From a virus: a stretch of DNA of 27,513 nt. Positions 1 to 8,700 of this stretch are shown here, in pieces. The notes under the pieces are model-generated. The model did not search any database and was not told the DNA's origin. It saw only the letters and a list, made by a program, of their open reading frames with translations. The stretch spans positions 1-27,513 of the IMG/VR virus record IMGVR_UViG_3300049215_000852; one strand, written 5' to 3'. The position numbers were made by a program, and so were the translations under genes. Within the stretch, counting starts at the first letter, position 1. Every line of letters starts with the position of its first letter.

Positions 1-6
1 GCAACC

Positions 7-534
7 ATGGCAACAGCCAACCAACGCTTCGTCGTCCACACCAATGCGGACCTTATCGGCGCCACAGTGCAGGCGGCCGGCGCTCTCGAGGCCGTCGATG
101 CTTCCGCGTCGAACGAGATGGTGAAGGGCGGAAATGTCACGACGGCCGGACTTCTCACCGTCGATCCGTCGGCCGACGGATACACCAAGCACGGTGCGGC
201 CACGATCACGTTGACCAGCACGACGCCTGTCACCGTCGACCTCACGAACCTCGCATCCAACACGGCTTCGTCGACGGGCGATTTGAGCTTCGCGACGTGG
301 AACCGTCTTACGTTCGAGGTCAAAGGCGCCGGCAACGTCACGATCGCGCCGGGCGGCTCCAATCCCGCGAACGGCATCGCGTCGGGCACCACGCCGACGA
401 TCCCGGTCCTCTCGGGCGGCTTCTATGCCAAGGATGACGGCGCCGCCGGCAACAGCGTCGACTCGAGCCACAAGACGATCACGATCACGCCCACGGCAAA
501 TACCACCGTCTACATGACCGTCAGTGGCGCGTGA
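7..534 (+). CDS. Hypothetical beta-rich phage protein upstream of portal
   Basis: A 175-residue protein, acidic and very rich in Thr, Ser, Gly, Ala and Val, with alternating hydrophobic/polar stretches typical of beta-sandwich virion proteins. I see no cysteine, membrane segment or catalytic motif. It ends 6 bases before the portal start and reads in the same direction, so it belongs to the head operon. The C-terminal style (repeated T-I-T-P-T, ending V-S-G-A) resembles the small protein at 5394-5771, but I would not call them homologues without an alignment. A decoration or capsid-associated protein is possible. The family is not recognised. The ATG at 7 is the first codon available, and the upstream ribosome binding region is outside the window. 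Confidence 0.7.
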   Translation: MATANQRFVVHTNADLIGATVQAAGALEAVDASASNEMVKGGNVTTAGLLTVDPSADGYTKHGAATITLTSTTPVTVDLTNLASNTASSTGDLSFATWNRLTFEVKGAGNVTIAPGGSNPANGIASGTTPTIPVLSGGFYAKDDGAAGNSVDSSHKTITITPTANTTVYMTVSGA

Positions 535-540
535 TCGATC

Positions 541-1890
541 GTGGATTATTTCGCCTCTTTGAAATCTGACGGGCGAGCCCTCACCCAAGAGTCGGCCGCG
601 GCCGGCCCGGGTGAGAGCCGCTCGATGATCGCCGGGATGGGGGCGTTCCTGCCCCCGCCCGTCATGAGCGGGATCTCCGTCACGCCGGAGACGGCGCTCA
701 CGTTCACCGCGTATTTCGCGGGCGTCAACAACCTCTCGACCGACATCGCCTCTCTGCCACTCGAGGTTTGGAAAACAGGCCGCAGCGGTCGAAAGCGGGT
801 CCCCACCGATCCGCGCTATGACATCGTCTATTGCGAGCCGAACGAGGACACGACCTCCATTCGGTTCCGAACCGCCCAGATGGGACACGTGATCTCGTGG
901 GGCAATTCGTATTCGGAAATCGAACGATGGGGCAACGGCGATCCCGCCGCGTTGCATCTCCTCTCGCCCAAGCCTCAAGACACCCGTCCCGTTCGCAGTC
1001 GCAGCGGCAAGCTCTTTTTCCTCACCGAGGGAGGCCGCGGCCCCACGCTTCGCGCCGAGGATGTCCTCCACGTCGCCGGCATGGGATGGGACGGCATGGT
1101 CGGTTACTCAGTCGTCGCAATGGGCCGTCAAGCCATCGGCCTTGGCATCGCCGCAGAGCAGTTCGGCGCGAGCTTCTTTGGCAACGGGTCGACCCCGCGC
1201 GGCGTGCTCGAGAAAGACGGCAAGCTCAGCTCCGAAGCAATGGAGCGGCTCCGGGAAAACTGGGAACGCGTCCATCAGGGCACGGTCAATGCGAATCGCA
1301 TCGCGATCCTCGAGGAGGGGCTCAAGTGGAAGGCGACCGACGTCCCGCCAGAGGATGCGCAGTTTCTCGAGACGCGCAAGTTCCAGGTCCTCGAGATTGC
1401 GCGGTTGCTGAACATGCCTCCGAACAAGCTGGGTGACTACTCGGAAAGTCACCTCGCGAACCTCGAAGAGGCCAACCTCGATTACCTCAACTGCACGCTT
1501 CGTCCCTGGCTGATCGCCGTTGAGCAGGAATACAACCGCAAGCTTTTCAGTCGCGACGAACGGCGCAGGGGCCTTCACGTCCGGCACGATCGATCCGAGC
1601 TCATGCGCGGCAATACCCAGTCACGCACGATGCGCAATCAAGCGATGCGCAACGGCGGCGCCCTCAACTCCGACGAGTGGCGAGAAGACGAGGGAATGAA
1701 CCCGTTGGCCGACGGCCGCGGCAAGGTCTACGTGATGCAGGGCCAGTATCGCCCCATCGACCAGCTCGGCGACGGCAGCCCTTCGCCCGCGCTTCCGGCC
1801 CCAGCGTCCAACCCGACAAGCGCACTCCCCGACCAAAACCCTCCCGCGGAGAAAGACGGCGATGAATCCAGACTTGCTCCCGAGCTATGA
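541..1890 (+). CDS. Phage portal protein (HK97 family)
   Basis: The 449-residue portal subunit forms the dodecameric ring at the capsid vertex through which DNA is packaged and to which the tail attaches. The sequence has the family's N-terminal pattern at about residues 45-80 (V-T-P-E-T-A-L then a helix ending in A-S-L-P-L-E-V-W). The central clip/wing segment includes R-A-E-D-V-L-H-V-A-G, and the stem region has P-P-E-D-A-Q-F-L-E followed by I-A-R-L-L-N-M-P-P. The C-terminal tail is Pro/Ala-rich, as is usual. Length fits HK97 gp3-like portals. The GTG start at 541 is 6 bases after the preceding stop. An ATG at 625 is a weaker alternative. The last 29 bases overlap the protease start, which suggests translational coupling. 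Confidence 0.94.
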   Translation: MDYFASLKSDGRALTQESAAAGPGESRSMIAGMGAFLPPPVMSGISVTPETALTFTAYFAGVNNLSTDIASLPLEVWKTGRSGRKRVPTDPRYDIVYCEPNEDTTSIRFRTAQMGHVISWGNSYSEIERWGNGDPAALHLLSPKPQDTRPVRSRSGKLFFLTEGGRGPTLRAEDVLHVAGMGWDGMVGYSVVAMGRQAIGLGIAAEQFGASFFGNGSTPRGVLEKDGKLSSEAMERLRENWERVHQGTVNANRIAILEEGLKWKATDVPPEDAQFLETRKFQVLEIARLLNMPPNKLGDYSESHLANLEEANLDYLNCTLRPWLIAVEQEYNRKLFSRDERRRGLHVRHDRSELMRGNTQSRTMRNQAMRNGGALNSDEWREDEGMNPLADGRGKVYVMQGQYRPIDQLGDGSPSPALPAPASNPTSALPDQNPPAEKDGDESRLAPEL

Positions 1891-2476
1891 GACGCGCTCA
1901 GGCGTCGGCGACGTCCGAATGGAGACGTTCGACGGCAAGCCGCAGATCCACGGCTATGCGGCCGTCTTCAACTCGCGCTCGCAGATCCTCTACACGCCCA
2001 AGGGCAGTCCCTTCGTTGAGATCATCAGGCCCGGGGCCTTCGCGCGTTCGCTAGGCGAGGCCGACGTCCGTTGTTTGCTCAACCACGATCCCAATCAACT
2101 TCTCGGCCGTCGCGGCGCGGGCACTCTCAACCTGATCGAAGACACCCGCGGGCTCCTTTACACGAACGATCCGCCCAACAACTCCGTCGGCCGCGACGCA
2201 ACCGAATGGCTCCAACGCGGCGATATCACCGGATCGAGTTTCAGCTTTGCCGCGGTGGACGAGGATTGGTCGCTCGGCGATGACGGCCTGGCCGTCCGCG
2301 AGCTCCGCGAGGTCCATCTTTTCGACGTCGGGCCCGTGGCGTTCCCGGCATACCTGGAAGCGTCCGCGGCGTACCGCTCATACGAGCGCAAATTCCACCC
2401 GGCGCCCGTGCAGACGTTCCCCACAGACGAACAACGGAACCTCCTGTTGAGGCTCCGGTTGGCAGAGCTCCGTTGA
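1862..2476 (+). CDS. HK97 family prohead protease
   Basis: A 204-residue serine protease (peptidase S78-like) that trims scaffold or the capsid N-terminal delta domain during head maturation. Visible hallmarks are the early G-Y-A-A-V-F-N strand (residues 31-37), the F-V-E-I-I-R-P-G-A-F block (51-60), the catalytic-type histidine in L-L-N-H-D-P (H75), and the serine motif G-S-S-F-S-F (S126 is the likely nucleophile). The later E-V-H-L-F-D-V-G-P-V-A-F-P-A-Y segment is typical of the fold. It starts inside the end of the portal gene with ATG at 1862, preceded by a GGAGA-type site. It sits directly before the capsid gene, the standard order. Confidence 0.94.
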   Translation: MNPDLLPSYETRSGVGDVRMETFDGKPQIHGYAAVFNSRSQILYTPKGSPFVEIIRPGAFARSLGEADVRCLLNHDPNQLLGRRGAGTLNLIEDTRGLLYTNDPPNNSVGRDATEWLQRGDITGSSFSFAAVDEDWSLGDDGLAVRELREVHLFDVGPVAFPAYLEASAAYRSYERKFHPAPVQTFPTDEQRNLLLRLRLAELR

Positions 2477-2519
2477 CGCCTCTTCTGAGGCCCGTTTCCA
2501 CCCACGAAAGGTGCACCCG

Positions 2520-3839
2520 ATGAAAGTGTCAGAACTGCGCAAGAAGCGGGCCGAGAGAGCCGCAGAGGCCCGCCGTATCGTCGAGCTCGCGATCAGTGAG
2601 AATCGCGACAACAGCCCCGAAGAGCGCGCGTCGATCGACCGCATCATGGCCGACCTCGTCGAATACGATCGCCGGATCGCCGTGCTCGAGCGAGTCGAAG
2701 ACGTCGAGAGTGACAGCGAGACCCGGAGCGGTCGGCGCACGTCTCCCCCGGGCACCGATCCGCTCGAGGACACGGACCACGAGTACTCCCTTCTCCGCGC
2801 CTATCGGTGCATCATCGGGCTCGAGCGCGGCGGGCTCGAGGCCGAAGTGAGCCAGGAAATTTCCGTCCGATCGGGCAGGAAGCCCCAGGGCCTTTACGTC
2901 CCGTGGAACCTCCACAGTCGCTCTCAGCGCAAGATCGCGATGGAGCGACGGAGCTTGAACACCGGCTCCGGCGCCGGCTCGGTCGCGAACGTGCTCGGCA
3001 CCGAGCTCATTGAGCTCTTGCGCAACAAGATGGTCCTCACGCCGCTCGGCGCCCGCGTGATGACCGATATGGAAGGCGGGACGTTCTCCCTTCCGAAGCA
3101 GACGGCAACCACCACGGCCTACTGGGTCGCGGAAGGTAACACGCCGTCCGGATCCAACTTGACCATCAATCAGGTCACGTGGACGCCGAAGACGGTCGGC
3201 GCGTTTACCGACCTGACTCGCAAGTTCATGCTCCAAACGAACCAGTCGGCCGAGGCCCTCGCTCGTGACGACCTCACGCGCATGTTGGCGATCGAAGTCG
3301 ATCGAGTCGGTATCAACGGCTCGGGCCAGAACAACCAACCGCTCGGAATCCTTCAGGATTCCAACGTGACCGTCATCACGCTCGGCACCAACGGGGCGAT
3401 TCCCACGTGGGCCGCGGTGGTCAACATGGAGAAGAGCGTCGCGCAGGCCAACGCCGAATTCGGCAAGCTCGGGTATCTCTCGAGCAACGGCGGCCGCGCG
3501 ATCATGAAGCAGACGCCAAAGGTCGGGTCGACCTTCCCGGTGTTCTTGTGGGAAGACGACAACAACGGCGAAGGCCGCGTGAACGCTCGCCGTGCTCTGG
3601 CGAGCGAACAGGTGCCCTCGAACCTCACCAAGGGAAGCTCGAGCGGCATTTGCACCGCGATTCTCTACGGGAACTGGGATAGCGCCACCTATGCGTTCTG
3701 GGGCGGCGTCGACGTCCTCGTAGACCCGTACACCGGCAGCAACGCGGGAACCGTTCGGTTCGTCACCCTTCAGGATGCCGACTTCCAGCTCCGTTACGAC
3801 CAGTCCTTCGTGAAGATCGTCGACGCGTTGATGCAGTGA
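2520..3839 (+). CDS. Major capsid protein (HK97 gp5 family)
   Basis: The capsid shell protein, 439 residues from the ATG at 2520. An in-frame GTG at 2511 would add three residues, but the ribosome binding site AAAGGTG sits at 2507-2513 with proper spacing to the ATG. Residues 1 to about 85 are charged and helix-forming (E-L-R-K-K-R-A-E-R), consistent with a delta-like scaffold domain that the upstream protease could remove. After residue 150 the HK97 pattern appears: L-G-T-E-L-I-E-L-L-R-N-K followed by a conserved strand region (G-G-T-F-S-L-P-K) and A-Y-W-V-A-E-G. The C-terminal half ends with a strand-rich F-V-T-L-Q-D-A-D-F-Q segment. A small 5-bp hairpin lies at 2478-2491 in the gap before it. 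Confidence 0.94.
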   Translation: MKVSELRKKRAERAAEARRIVELAISENRDNSPEERASIDRIMADLVEYDRRIAVLERVEDVESDSETRSGRRTSPPGTDPLEDTDHEYSLLRAYRCIIGLERGGLEAEVSQEISVRSGRKPQGLYVPWNLHSRSQRKIAMERRSLNTGSGAGSVANVLGTELIELLRNKMVLTPLGARVMTDMEGGTFSLPKQTATTTAYWVAEGNTPSGSNLTINQVTWTPKTVGAFTDLTRKFMLQTNQSAEALARDDLTRMLAIEVDRVGINGSGQNNQPLGILQDSNVTVITLGTNGAIPTWAAVVNMEKSVAQANAEFGKLGYLSSNGGRAIMKQTPKVGSTFPVFLWEDDNNGEGRVNARRALASEQVPSNLTKGSSSGICTAILYGNWDSATYAFWGGVDVLVDPYTGSNAGTVRFVTLQDADFQLRYDQSFVKIVDALMQ

Positions 3840-3844
3840 TCCGC

Positions 3845-3860
3845 GGGCGCTCCGGCGCCC
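3845..3860 (+). terminator. GC-rich hairpin just after the capsid gene
   Basis: A perfect 6-bp stem GGGCGC/GCGCCC closes a TCCG tetraloop 5 bases after the capsid stop codon. No clean U-tract follows (only GGTTT and CTTTCT), so strong intrinsic termination is unlikely. A partial terminator or mRNA stabiliser that keeps capsid transcript high relative to downstream genes is my inference. Confidence 0.4.
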
Positions 3861-3901
3861 ACGGTTTGCGCTTTCTCGCCCGATCGATTAGGAGTTCTCC
3901 G

Positions 3902-4171
3902 ATGCAGGAAAAGAAACCGGCGCCAACGATGCGCGTGCGCTTCCTCATCCCGGCGCTCGTGCTCGTCGAAAGTTTCGACGCCGGCGTCGTGGCCGACATC
4001 GACGACAACGTTGCGCGGCGCCTCATTGCCAACAAGCACGCGGTCGCGTCGTTCGACAACCCGGGAATCCCGGCCCGCGACGAGCTCGCGGCCGCGGAGC
4101 CCGCGGCCGATCAAGCCCCCGAAACTCGCGTCGTTCCCGTCCCCGAGCGCAAAGCGACGAAGCGAAAATAA
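3902..4171 (+). CDS. Small head-module protein
   Basis: An 89-residue protein between capsid and connector. The start is the ATG at 3902, supported by AGGAG 7 bases upstream. An earlier in-frame GTG at 3836 would overlap the capsid stop and lacks a binding site. The pattern M-R-V-R-F-L-I-P-A followed by an acidic stretch and A-R-R-L-I-A-N-K-H-A-V resembles the short proteins commonly found at this position in siphovirus head operons (a beta-strand pair plus an R-x-L-I-x-x-G-like helix). The C-terminal third is Ala/Pro/Glu-rich and ends in K-A-T-K-R-K, probably disordered. Function unknown, and a role in head or connector assembly is inferred from position only. Confidence 0.75.
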   Translation: MQEKKPAPTMRVRFLIPALVLVESFDAGVVADIDDNVARRLIANKHAVASFDNPGIPARDELAAAEPAADQAPETRVVPVPERKATKRK

Positions 4172-4174
4172 CGC

Positions 4175-5032
4175 GTGGGCGTCGTCGTTCAGGTTACCTC
4201 AGAAGCGTCGACCGTCCTCACCGGGACGCTCACGTTCGGATCGGCGGTCGTCACGGGTCTCTCGTCGACGGCCGCGCTCGTCGTCGGTCAGTTCGTTCAG
4301 GGGACGGGCGTCCCGTCCGATACGCTCGTCTCCTCGATCGACTCGCCGACGCAAGTCACTCTCACGAGCAATGCGCAGGCGAACGGCGCAACGTCGCTCT
4401 CGTTCATGCAAGAGCCCGTCACGCTCGCCCGCGCGAAATCACAGCTCCGGGTCGATATCACCGATGATGATGTCCTCATCGCGTACAAGCTCTCGGCAGC
4501 GCGGCGCGTGTGTGAGACATACGTCAAGCGTGCGTTCCTCCCGACGGTATTTACCGCGTTCTGGGATTCGTTCCCGTTCGGCGGCGGCTATTACAACCGA
4601 ATGCTCCGGCAGTTTTACGGCGCGTTCCCAGGCGCCTCGGGCGCCACGTTCCCCGGGTTCCTGCCTACCAACACGGGCATCATTCAACTGCCGCGTGCCG
4701 ATCTCCGGTCCGTCGGGTCGATCAACTATCTCGATTCGAACGGCAATCCGCAGACGCTTGACCCGAGTAACTACGTCGTCGAGACCGGCGCGCCAGGTCG
4801 GATCGGTCCCTCGGTCGGGAAGATTTGGCCGGTGACTTATCCGGAGATCGCCGCGGTCAACGTCGTGTTCACCGCGGGTTATTCCTCAGTCCAGGCGGTT
4901 CCTTCATGCGCCGGAGAAGCGATTCTTTTGCTTCTCACGCACATGTACGAGAACCGCGGGGAGCAATCCGTCGAGATGCCGGCCGCGATCGCGGCACTGC
5001 TCTCCCCGCTCGACTGGGGCGGCTACGCGTGA
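4175..5032 (+). CDS. Head-tail connector protein (gp6 / phiE125 gp8-like) with N-terminal extension
   Basis: A 285-residue connector (adaptor) expected to form a ring under the portal. The connector domain runs from about residue 80 to 285: L-A-R-A-K-S-Q-L-R-V then D-D-D-V-L-I-A-Y-K-L-S-A-A-R, Y-V-K-R-A-F-L-P (helical core), then the strand region I-I-Q-L-P-R-A-D-L-R-S-V and a C-terminal helix with L-L-L-L-T-H-M-Y-E-N-R-G-E. Residues 1-78 are extra: a beta-rich segment of the type G-S-A-V-V-T-G-L-S-S-T-A, G-Q-F-V-Q-G-T-G-V-P, seen elsewhere in phage surface and fibre proteins. GTG start at 4175, three bases after the preceding stop. The stop overlaps the next gene's GTG. Confidence 0.85.
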   Translation: MGVVVQVTSEASTVLTGTLTFGSAVVTGLSSTAALVVGQFVQGTGVPSDTLVSSIDSPTQVTLTSNAQANGATSLSFMQEPVTLARAKSQLRVDITDDDVLIAYKLSAARRVCETYVKRAFLPTVFTAFWDSFPFGGGYYNRMLRQFYGAFPGASGATFPGFLPTNTGIIQLPRADLRSVGSINYLDSNGNPQTLDPSNYVVETGAPGRIGPSVGKIWPVTYPEIAAVNVVFTAGYSSVQAVPSCAGEAILLLLTHMYENRGEQSVEMPAAIAALLSPLDWGGYA

Positions 5033-5397
5033 GTCTGGAATACGGCAAGGTCAATGCCGGCCGGCTGCGTCACCGGGTCACGCTTCAGCAGCTCCCCGCG
5101 AATCGAACGCCGTCGCCGAGGGGGCAGCTACCGAGCAATTGGGCAACGGTCGCGACCTTTTGGGCCGACGTTGCCCCATTACAGGGCCGAGAGCTCAGTA
5201 ACGCGCAGCAGATCAAGGCCACCGTCACGCACCGGCTCACGATGCGCTGGCCCGGCAGCTCGCTCACCATCACGCCGTCGATGCGGTTCACGTGGGGCTC
5301 GCGGATCTTCAACATCGTCGCCGTGCTCAACGCCGACGAGCGAAACCGAAGGCTCGACATCATCGCCGAAGAGCAGAAAGTGCCACCGGGAACATGA
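5029..5397 (+). CDS. Phage head closure protein (SPP1 gp16-like)
   Basis: A 122-residue head-tail joining protein of the family that closes the connector channel. Seen: A-G-R-L-R-H-R-V-T-L-Q at residues 8-18 (the typical G-x-L-R-x-R-V opening), W-A-D-V-A-P-L-Q-G-R-E in the middle, H-R-L-T-M-R-W, and F-x-W-G-S-R-I-F-N-I-V-A-V-L-N near the end followed by R-R-L-D-I-I-A-E-E. This order is diagnostic of the family. The GTG at 5029 overlaps the connector stop (GTGA), and its own stop overlaps the next ATG (ATGA), so the three genes are translationally coupled. A longer in-frame reading from 4825 is rejected because it runs inside the connector gene. Confidence 0.9.
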   Translation: MSLEYGKVNAGRLRHRVTLQQLPANRTPSPRGQLPSNWATVATFWADVAPLQGRELSNAQQIKATVTHRLTMRWPGSSLTITPSMRFTWGSRIFNIVAVLNADERNRRLDIIAEEQKVPPGT

Positions 5398-5771
5398 GCA
5401 TCGTCTTCACAGCGACAACCACCCTTAACGCCAACGGCCTCGACTCGCTCACGGGCCAGGTCCAGGACTCGGGTTCGACTTACCTCAAGATCGACAAGAC
5501 GATTGCGGGCGGTGTCACCGACGGCGCGCAAGGCATCAGCTTCAACGGCGCGACGCTCAAGGCAATCATCCTCGTCGCCAACCAGAACCTCACGATCAAG
5601 GTCAACAGCACGGGTTCTCCGTTCGCGACCATCAACCTTTTGGCGAATGTGCCGTACCGGTGGAGCGCGGCGGAAGGCTATTTCGCCAACCCGCTCAACG
5701 TCTCGGTTACCGAGTTCTACGCCACAACCGGATCCGTGACCACGCGGCTTCAAGGTCGCGTGCTCAATTAA
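5394..5771 (+). CDS. Small beta-rich virion protein, unknown
   Basis: A 125-residue protein starting at the ATG that overlaps the head closure stop. It is rich in Thr, Asn, Gly and Val with alternating strands (L-T-I-K-V-N-S-T-G, A-T-I-N-L-L-A-N-V-P-Y-R-W) and has no cysteine or membrane helix. The composition is that of a small jelly-roll or Ig-like virion component. It lies between the head closure protein and the beta-helix tail spike, so a decoration protein or a spike-anchoring protein are both possible. Family not recognised. Coding is well supported by tight overlap and position. Confidence 0.72.
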   Translation: MSIVFTATTTLNANGLDSLTGQVQDSGSTYLKIDKTIAGGVTDGAQGISFNGATLKAIILVANQNLTIKVNSTGSPFATINLLANVPYRWSAAEGYFANPLNVSVTEFYATTGSVTTRLQGRVLN

Positions 5772-5786
5772 CGATAGGTATAGCCC

Positions 5787-8700
5787 ATGCCCAAGTCGGT
5801 CTATCTCAGTAACACGACCGGTTACAACGGCTATGGCGCCGCGTCGGACTCGAACAACGGCCTTTCGCCGTCCGCGCCGGTGGCGACCGGTGCGCACGCC
5901 GTGACGCTCCTCAGCGCGGGCGATACGCTCGTGCTCAACAACACGACCACGCCGTATCAGATCGACGACGGTTCGGGCAACGGGCTCAACCTCGGCAGCA
6001 TCGGCGTCACGGTTACCGGCGACCCGAATTTCGTCAACCCCGGCGACAAGACGACGTGGGCCATCATTCAAGGCACGGGCGGCTCGAACCGGCTGGTGAA
6101 TCTCAACGGCATCACGGTTCCCGTCGTGCTTCAATACGTCGCGCTCGACGGCCAGAACGCCGGCTATGACCTCATCCAACCGCACAACGTTTCGGCTGGC
6201 CTCACGTGCGATCACGTCTGGTTCAAGAATGTCACGGGGCGCAACTGCATCGCGGCCCCGTCGGGCACGGGCAACGTCATCGCCATCACGAATTGCCAGT
6301 TCGATAGCACCGTGACGAAGCTCATCGCGACGAACAACTCCTATGCGAGCTTGACGATCTCCGGGTGCACGGCGAGCGGAAACTCCGGCGAGCTCCTCTC
6401 CCAGTTCCCGGGCAACGGTAACACCGTCACGTCACTCACGATCTCCAACAACAGCTTCACGTCGTTCACCGGCTACCCGTTCCATCTCAAGGGCGGCACG
6501 ATCACGTCGTTCAGTTGCACCTTCAACACGTTCAATAACAGCTATGGGGGCGTGTTCGTCGACTTCGCCGCGCCGATCACGTTCACGCACTTTCATTTCG
6601 ACAGCAACACGAACACCGGCACGTCGACACAGCCCATGCTCTATGCGTGGAATTTCACGTGCACCGATGGCTCGATCAGCAACAACACGGCCAGTTGTTC
6701 GGCGGGCGGCGTGCTTGTCCGCGCCGAGCTCGCGTCCGGTATCACAATGAGCGGCAACTCGCTCACGGTCCCCTTGGGCGTCACTGCCGACGCGGCCTAT
6801 CTCGGGCCCATCGGTACTAACTGGACGATCAGCGGCAACACGTTCACGATCCTCACCGCGAGCTCGATTCACGGGCTCCTCATCGGCAGCGACGGCTACC
6901 TTACCGACTTCAATAACTCGGGCGGGTCGATCACCAATCAGAACCTTTTCGACGTGAGCGGCAACTCGTTCCTGGCGCAGCAGGTAACCACCTCGGCGCT
7001 CACTCAGTCGTCGCGATCGTCCAACGTGCTCGCGATCCAACTCCAGCTCGCAAAGCACGGCAACCCGACGGGCGCCGTCACGGTTGCGTTCTACACGAAC
7101 AGCGCTGGGGCCCCGGGCACACTGATCGGAACCGCGACCACGACAATCGGCGCGTCGTCGCTCACCACGTCGCTACAGCCTTTCGAGTTCTATTTCAACA
7201 CGCCGGCCAACCTGCCCGCGGCGACCACGGAAATCATCTCGGTCACCGTGACGGGAGGCGCCGTCGACTCGAATAACTATTTCATCGTAGGCCGGAACGC
7301 GACCACGACGGGCGGCATCTACTCGACCGCGAGCACGCTCAACGGCAGTTACACCGCGCAGAGCTCCAACGCGCTTCTCTACCTCAGCCGATTGGGCACG
7401 GTCCCGACGGGACTCGTCGTGAAGAACAACGTTGTCCAGGCCACCGAGACCGGGACTACGACCGTTCACGGAATCCTGGCCGGCTCGATCACGGCCGGGA
7501 CGTTCGACAGCAACCGAGTCAAAGACACGAGCCTGTGTATCTGCGTCAAGGATTCGGCGAATCTCGAGGTCAAAAACAATATCCTCGCAACCAACTATTC
7601 CAGCCAAGCGCCCATTCAGGACAAGGGCTCGAGAGCGTGCACGTACGAGAACAACTCGATCTCCAACACGTCGGGCGCAAGCTCCGCGTGCGTGATGTTC
7701 GAGCCCGATGGCAACCTCGGCGTGAACGCGTGGGTTGCCGACTCCACGACGATCGTCCAGAACAACGCGATCCGCGGCTCCGCGTCGAGCGGCGTCGGGT
7801 ACATCTACTTGTTCCTCGCCAACACGCTCGGCACGTCGCCCACGCCCACGATCCGCACCAACGGCATCGACAACCGAGCCAACGTCACGATTCAGTCGCC
7901 CAGCTACGCCACGTGGGCGGCATGGACCGGCGCGGGCTTTGACGCCGGGAGCTTCAATTCCGACTTGCTCCTCACCAACGACACCAACCCGTACCTCCCG
8001 GCCGATTTCGTCCCCACGCTCTCGAGCCCGCTCCTGTTCGCCGGACGGAACAACATCACGTCCGTGCCGGTTGACTTCAACGGCACGGAGCGCAATGCGA
8101 ACGGCGATATCGGGGCGGTCGTCTATGCCGCGGCAACCAACGACATCGTTTGCCGGGTCAATTCCATGCCGGGCGGCGGCTTCGCGTACGCGCTCCTCTC
8201 GACCGTCAACGGCGGCCAGATGGAGAACCTCTCGACCCGTGCCACCGAGGTCTACGCGTCGGCCAATTACCCGAAGTATGCCGTGACGCTCAAACAGCAG
8301 GGGAGCGGCCCGCGCTGGGTCGGCTCGACTCCCTACTGGATCCAGCAGAGCTTTCTGAATCAGGATTGCCGGTACACGTCGGTCTCGGCCGGTACGATCT
8401 CCGAGGCAGACCACTCGGCCGACGATCCGACGATCGCCACCAAGGTCTGGTGGAGTGGCACCGGCCAGTATGTCCCGCCGCAGACCGATTCGTCGGGACG
8501 GCCGCAATCGAACATGGTTCAGTGCGGCGGGTCGGCCGTCGCGGCCGGCGCGATCCCCAACGCCGCGGCCGGCGCCGCGAACGGCATCCCGATCAACGGC
8601 ACGAACACCGGGCCCGTGTCGTGGTCGGGCGGCTGGACGATCACCAACTCCACCGGCCACGCGCTCGCGCTCAGCTCGACGGGGGGCAATGGCGACGGCC

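Noticed and set aside
2478-2491. Hairpin GCCTC-TTCT-GAGGC between protease and capsid genes as a terminator
   Set aside because: Only 5 bp and no U-tract, within a co-transcribed head operon. Too weak to call.
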